Below the pieces are notes generated by a model. It was not told the origin of the DNA. It was given only the letters and a program-made list of their open reading frames with translations, and made no database searches. From Thermoflexales bacterium (GTDB lineage Bacteria; Chloroflexota; Anaerolineae; Fen-1058), in contig JAFGFO010000170.1 of assembly GCA_016931085.1 (NCBI GenBank), positions 1 to 10,469 on the forward strand: a DNA stretch of 10,469 bases, written 5' to 3'. The translations under genes and the position numbers were made by a program. Positions 7,402-10,469 of the stretch are shown piece after piece (within the stretch, counting starts at the first letter, position 1; each line of letters starts with the position of its first letter).

Positions 7402-8468
7402 GTTTGTGGCCAGTAACCGGCGTACTTGGGATGGTCTGGGTCGATGGGCAACTCGACAGCCTGCCCCGTCTGGGCAGAGTGGTACATGGCCGTGATCAAC
7501 TCCAGCGAAACGCGGGCGTCGGCTAGGCTGACCGGCAGCTCAGTATTATTCCGCAGAGCGTGGTAAAAGCGGTAGAACTGCCCCCCAAAGCCCTCCGCCA
7601 GGGGCACGAAGCGGGCCAGTGTCTCCTCGATCTGCTCTTCCAGCTCTGGCGAGTCGGGCGTGAAGGTCCAGGGATCGGAGGTATTGCGGTACGGCTCGAG
7701 GTTGCTTTCGGCGGTCAACTTGCTGAAACAAAAACGGTGGCGGCTGATCTCTTTAGCCGAGCCGGTCGTCACGGAAAGCGAGCACAGCGACCCGTCGGCC
7801 ATCTCGAGCGAGGCCGAGATACAATCTTCCGTTTCGATCGGGTTGACCCGCGTCGCCGTGCGCGCAAAGACGTTCTTGGCCGGGCCAAGGATATAGGAAA
7901 CCAGGTCGTGAGCGTGGATGGCCAGCGTGACGAGCGGCCCGCCCAGCTCGGTCTTCCACTTGCCGCGCCACTCTACGGCATAGTAGGCGGGCCTCCGCCG
8001 CCAGGCCGTCTCGGCCGTGGTGAGGTACGCCCGGCCGGCCACGCCTTGCTCGATCAGGAATTTGAGCTTTTGCACGCCGTGACCGAAGCGATATTGAAAG
8101 ATCGGCATGACGCGCTTTCCCGCTGCCGCCTCGGCCCGGATCAGCTCGTCCATTTCTTTGAGAGAGCCAGCGATAGGCTTTTCGCAGATGGCGTGCTTGC
8201 CGGCCTCCAAGGCATGGAGCGTGTGTTCCACGTGCAGGTAAGACGGCGTGCAGACATCGATCACGTCCACGTCATCCATGCGGCACAGCTCGTCCGGGCT
8301 CGTGACCACGCGCGGAATGCCGCACTCGGCGGCCAGCGCACGCGCCCGAGCTTGGTCAACATCGCAGACCGCCACGACCTGGAATTGATCAGGCAAACTA
8401 GCATAGCCGTTGATATGGTGGCGGCCAATGCCGCTGCCTACCACTCCCACCCGTAATATGTCGCTCAT
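7398..8468 (-). CDS. Gfo/Idh/MocA family oxidoreductase, second copy
   Basis: The 356-residue protein has the family's two domains: an N-terminal NAD(P)-binding Rossmann fold with GVVGSGIGRHH (8-18) and the conserved E96-K97-P98 (CEKPI), and a C-terminal substrate domain with the H-x-x-D pair H185/D188 in LVTLAIHAHDL. The Asp that usually sits four residues before this histidine is Thr181, which may change the catalytic or substrate-binding pocket. Family members oxidise or reduce hydroxyl groups on sugars, inositols and related polyols. The C-terminus (DHPKYAGYW) resembles that of other carbohydrate-cluster members. No signal peptide is present, so it is cytoplasmic. It overlaps both neighbours by 4 bases (ATGA at each end), and lacks a strong ribosome-binding site of its own, so it depends on coupling. 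The exact sugar is unknown. Confidence 0.9.
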   Translation of the reverse strand: MSDILRVGVVGSGIGRHHINGYASLPDQFQVVAVCDVDQARARALAAECGIPRVVTSPDELCRMDDVDVIDVCTPSYLHVEHTLHALEAGKHAICEKPIAGSLKEMDELIRAEAAAGKRVMPIFQYRFGHGVQKLKFLIEQGVAGRAYLTTAETAWRRRPAYYAVEWRGKWKTELGGPLVTLAIHAHDLVSYILGPAKNVFARTATRVNPIETEDCISASLEMADGSLCSLSVTTGSAKEISRHRFCFSKLTAESNLEPYRNTSDPWTFTPDSPELEEQIEETLARFVPLAEGFGGQFYRFYHALRNNTELPVSLADARVSLELITAMYHSAQTGQAVELPIDPDHPKYAGYWPQT

Positions 8469-9490
8469 TGTAAATACCCCAATCTCTGAGCCTGGGCTTC
8501 AGCCTTGAGCACCAGCTCGGAAGCGAGAAAGCAGTGCACCTGCGGCATGGCCGTCTCGGTGCGGTTCAGGATGTCGTCCAGCAATTGCCGGCCGTAGGGC
8601 AAATCACCGCCCGTGCAGTCCACGTAATGAATGCCCTTTTGATCCACCAGGAAGAGATGGTTATCGCCGGGCTTGCCTGCGATGTCGATGTACTTGCGAA
8701 GCTCGATATAGCCTTCCGTGCCCAGGATCGTCAGTCGCCCGTCACCCCAGATGCCCAGCCCTTGCGGCGTGTACCAGTCCACCCGGACGTAACCCACCCC
8801 GCCGTTGCCGCGCAGCACCATATCGCCAAAATCCTCCAGCTCGGGATATTGGGGGTGCTTGAAATTGCCCACCTGCGACGCGACAACCTCGGCCTGGGTC
8901 GAGCCGGTGAAGAACAAGAACTGGTCGGCCTGGTGCGAGGCGATATCGGTGAGGATGCCGCCGTAGCAAGCTCTTTGATAGAACCAGTCGGGGCGGGCGG
9001 GCGGGTGGATGCGGTGCGGCCCCAGGCCCACCGTCTGCACCACCTGGCCGATCGCGCCGGCCTTGACCAGCTCGCCGGCCTTGACCGCCGCCGGCACCTC
9101 CAGGCGTTCGCTGAAACAGATCGAATAGATGCGGCCCGTCTCGGCCTGGACGCGGCGCGCCTCGGCCAGTTGATCGAGGCTGGTAAAGCCCGGCTTGTCG
9201 CTCATATAGTCTTTGCCGTGCCGCATGACGGCGATGCCCAGCGGCGCGCGCTCGTTGGGAATCCCTGCGCTGGCGACCAGGTGGATGCTTTCATCCTCCA
9301 GGATTTCTTGAGCGCTCTTGGCCAATCGCGCTTGCGGGTAGGTTTCAGCAAACTTGGCGGCCAGGTCAGGCTCCGGGGCGTAGAATGAGACCAGCTCGGC
9401 GCCCACGCGCAGCAGCAGGTTCACCTGGCCGTAAATGTGGCCGTGGTTCAAGCCAATAGCAGAAAAACGAATAGTGGGTTGCATGTTCAT
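8465..9490 (-). CDS. Gfo/Idh/MocA family oxidoreductase, first copy (divergent nucleotide-binding loop)
   Basis: The 341-residue protein matches the Gfo/Idh/MocA fold but differs clearly from its neighbour, so the two are not a recent duplication. The nucleotide loop reads FSAIGLNHGHIYGQ (9-22) instead of a standard GxGxxG, and the EKP motif appears as D98-K99-P100 (SDKPG). The substrate-domain motif is intact: D182, H186 and D189 in TDIASHQADQFLFFTG. It is probably an NAD(P)-dependent dehydrogenase acting on a sugar acid or sugar derivative. Two starts are possible: ATG at 9490 or ATG at 9484. AAGGA (about 9495-9499) is very close to the first and better placed for the second, so the true protein may be two residues shorter. 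It follows the regulator gene after 23 bases and overlaps the next gene by 4. Confidence 0.88.
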   Translation of the reverse strand: MNMQPTIRFSAIGLNHGHIYGQVNLLLRVGAELVSFYAPEPDLAAKFAETYPQARLAKSAQEILEDESIHLVASAGIPNERAPLGIAVMRHGKDYMSDKPGFTSLDQLAEARRVQAETGRIYSICFSERLEVPAAVKAGELVKAGAIGQVVQTVGLGPHRIHPPARPDWFYQRACYGGILTDIASHQADQFLFFTGSTQAEVVASQVGNFKHPQYPELEDFGDMVLRGNGGVGYVRVDWYTPQGLGIWGDGRLTILGTEGYIELRKYIDIAGKPGDNHLFLVDQKGIHYVDCTGGDLPYGRQLLDDILNRTETAMPQVHCFLASELVLKAEAQAQRLGYLQ

Positions 9491-9513
9491 ATTTCCTTTA
9501 TGTTTGTGTTAGG

Positions 9514-10188
9514 TCAATCACGAGTCCCAGCCGAGCCGATGCGCAAGTGCTCCTCGTACGCCGCCCGTGCCGCCCGGTTGTGCTCGCGAATAACTCGCTC
9601 TACGTGACCGACGTCCCTCGTGCGTAGAGCCTCAAGGATGCGCCAATGCTCCCGCTGGGCAGCGTTGAGCCGGTATACAAACACAGCGTTGAGATAGTGA
9701 TGGCGCAGGCGATCCCAGTGAGCCAAAACCATGGCCATCAAGCCCTTCACGAGTGGCGTTCCTGCCCGGTCGCAAATAAATTGGTGCAGGCGCGCATTCT
9801 CCTGGGAAAAACTATCCGGATCGTCAACCAAGGCATCCATGTTGCGCAGAAAGGCTCCCATCTCGTCCAGATCCTCGTCAGTCATCTGCCGGCAAGCCAT
9901 ACGCCCGCTGATGACCTCCAGGGATTCCAACAGGTCAAAGATCTCGCAAACCAGCCCCACGTCAATCTCGGTAATCGTGGCGCCTACGTACGGCTCAATG
10001 GTGACAAAACCATCCGCCTGCAACTGCTGCAGTGCCTCGCGAACCGGGATCTGGCTGACACCCAGTTCCCTGGATAACTCGTCGATGACCAGGCGCGAAC
10101 CAGGTCCCAATTCACCCTCAAGGATTGCAGCACGCAGGGTATCGTAGACAAATTCCTTTTTGCTGCGAAAATTTCTGACTTGACGCAT
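9514..10188 (-). CDS. GntR family transcriptional regulator, FadR/FCD subfamily
   Basis: The 224-residue protein has an N-terminal winged helix-turn-helix (about 10-72; recognition region ELGVSQIPVREALQQLQADG at 41-60) and a C-terminal all-helical FCD ligand-binding domain (about 80-215). Likely metal or ligand contacts of the FCD domain are N131 and H135 (NARLH), H181 (EHWRI) and H203 (REHNRA); Asn131 takes a place often held by Asp. Members of this subfamily sense small carboxylates and sugar acids; UxuR-type members control glucuronate genes together with alpha-glucuronidase in Geobacillus. As first gene of the operon, with paired palindromes over its own promoter, it is probably an autoregulated repressor relieved by a uronate or a pathway intermediate. 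The start at 10188 has GGAAG upstream and fits the family N-terminus. The ligand is inferred, not seen. Confidence 0.92.
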   Translation of the reverse strand: MRQVRNFRSKKEFVYDTLRAAILEGELGPGSRLVIDELSRELGVSQIPVREALQQLQADGFVTIEPYVGATITEIDVGLVCEIFDLLESLEVISGRMACRQMTDEDLDEMGAFLRNMDALVDDPDSFSQENARLHQFICDRAGTPLVKGLMAMVLAHWDRLRHHYLNAVFVYRLNAAQREHWRILEALRTRDVGHVERVIREHNRAARAAYEEHLRIGSAGTRD

Positions 10189-10210
10189 CTCACATCTTCC
10201 AGATCGAATC

Positions 10211-10230
10211 CTATATCATATATTATATAG
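10211..10230. promoter_or_regulatory. Operator-like near-palindrome over the leftward -10 box
   Basis: CTATATCATATATTATATAG is symmetric at 18 of 20 positions. It covers the -10 box (10222-10227) and probable start point of the leftward promoter, the position of a repressor site. A second copy in inverted orientation lies 73 bp away centre to centre. The regulator gene directly downstream is the obvious candidate to bind it. Confidence 0.6.
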
Positions 10231-10249
10231 CAAACAGGAGATTCGTCAA
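10222..10249 (-). promoter_or_regulatory. Leftward promoter of the regulator/oxidoreductase/glucuronidase operon
   Basis: On the minus strand TTGACG (10244-10249) is followed by a 16-base spacer and a perfect TATAAT (10222-10227). Transcription would begin near 10215, about 27 bases before the GntR start codon at 10188. The -10 box lies inside the palindrome 10211-10230, so binding there would block RNA polymerase. Confidence 0.7.
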
Positions 10250-10264
10250 GAAAGGATTTTGAGC

Positions 10265-10292
10265 TTGACGATTTTCCAATTTCGTATATAAT
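10265..10292 (+). promoter_or_regulatory. Rightward divergent promoter
   Basis: On the plus strand TTGACG (10265-10270), a 16-base spacer and TATAAT (10287-10292) mirror the leftward promoter exactly in boxes and spacing; the spacers agree at 10 of 16 positions. Transcription would start near 10299 and run out of the window. No open reading frame in the remaining 170 bases continues to the edge from a good start, so its target gene, if any, lies further right. Confidence 0.6.
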
Positions 10293-10303
10293 ATATGATA
10301 TAG
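10284..10303. promoter_or_regulatory. Second operator-like near-palindrome over the rightward -10 box
   Basis: GTATATAATATATGATATAG matches the reverse complement of the site at 10211-10230 at 19 of 20 positions, and identity extends two more bases (GA). It covers the rightward -10 box. The 73-bp centre-to-centre distance is close to seven turns of B-DNA, so two bound dimers would face the same side of the helix. Confidence 0.6.
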
Positions 10304-10404
10304 GATGGAAGTGGCAACAGCGCAGCGAGCCGGGTGCAAAAGGGGCCTGTCGAAAAGCAATGTAGGACAACAGTAGCTCAATTGTAACTGCTCAGGCATA
10401 GCAT

Positions 10405-10453
10405 GAATTAGGCTTTTTTATCCGCGAATTTACGCCAATAAACACGAATTAGG
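10405..10453. repeat. Phased GAATT repeats at the right edge
   Basis: GAATTAGG occurs at 10405-10412 and 10446-10453, with GAATT at 10425-10429 between them, giving 20- and 21-base steps. The unit includes a run of six T (10414-10419) but no clear stem before it, so I do not call a terminator. The sequence resembles dispersed non-coding repeats of the GCGAATTTACGC type. The rest of 10306-10469 shows no gene. Confidence 0.35.
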
Positions 10454-10469
10454 GCCGAAAAGTGCAGAA

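Noticed and set aside
10305..10376. 23-codon plus-strand reading frame just after the rightward promoter
   Set aside because: Its ATG lies about six bases after the expected transcript start with no ribosome-binding site, and it stops at TAG before the window end.
10363..10392. tRNA-like stretch GTAGCTCAATTG
   Set aside because: It resembles a tRNA D-arm, but the matching GAGC, the anticodon and T arms, and an acceptor stem are absent.

Overview
The window looks like a piece of a Chloroflexota chromosome (Anaerolineae/Caldilineae type). This is inference from three things: a G+C-rich coding region with AT-rich control regions, a substrate-binding lipoprotein with a long Ala/Pro/Lys/Thr linker after the lipobox cysteine, and intergenic hairpin and short-repeat sequences of a kind I associate with that phylum. 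No rRNA, tRNA or CRISPR is visible. Every convincing gene lies on the minus strand.

Layout from right to left, in the direction of transcription. The right end (10209-10305) is a control region with two mirror-image promoters. Each has TTGACG, a 16-base spacer and TATAAT, and each -10 box sits inside a copy of the same 20-bp near-palindrome. The leftward promoter starts a tightly packed run of seven genes: a GntR/FadR-type regulator (10188-9514), two Gfo/Idh/MocA dehydrogenases (9490-8465 and 8468-7398), a short-chain dehydrogenase (7401-6613), a fumarate-reductase-like FAD flavoprotein (6536-4557), an Old-Yellow-Enzyme-type FMN oxidoreductase (4564-3110) and a GH67 alpha-glucuronidase (3095-1014). 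Four junctions are touching or overlapping (4-bp, 4-bp and 8-bp overlaps, and a ribosome-binding site lying on the previous stop codon), so this is very probably one operon under its own regulator. The run ends at an inverted-repeat element (889-1021) that contains a terminator-like hairpin. A separate unit begins after a 681-base gap: a XylF-like sugar-binding lipoprotein, cut off by the left edge, preceded by a strong sigma-70-type promoter (694-722) and an approximately 355-base leader.

How they may work together: GH67 enzymes release (4-O-methyl-)D-glucuronic acid from xylan fragments inside the cell, and a XylF-like transporter next door fits xylan-sugar uptake. The odd part is the middle. 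Five oxidoreductases (two NAD(P)-type sugar dehydrogenases, one SDR, one FAD and one FMN enzyme) sit where the usual uronate isomerase and dehydratase genes (UxaC/UxuA) might be expected, and neither of those is in the window. This suggests an oxidation/reduction route for the released uronate or methyl-uronate. The substrate and chemistry cannot be fixed from sequence alone.
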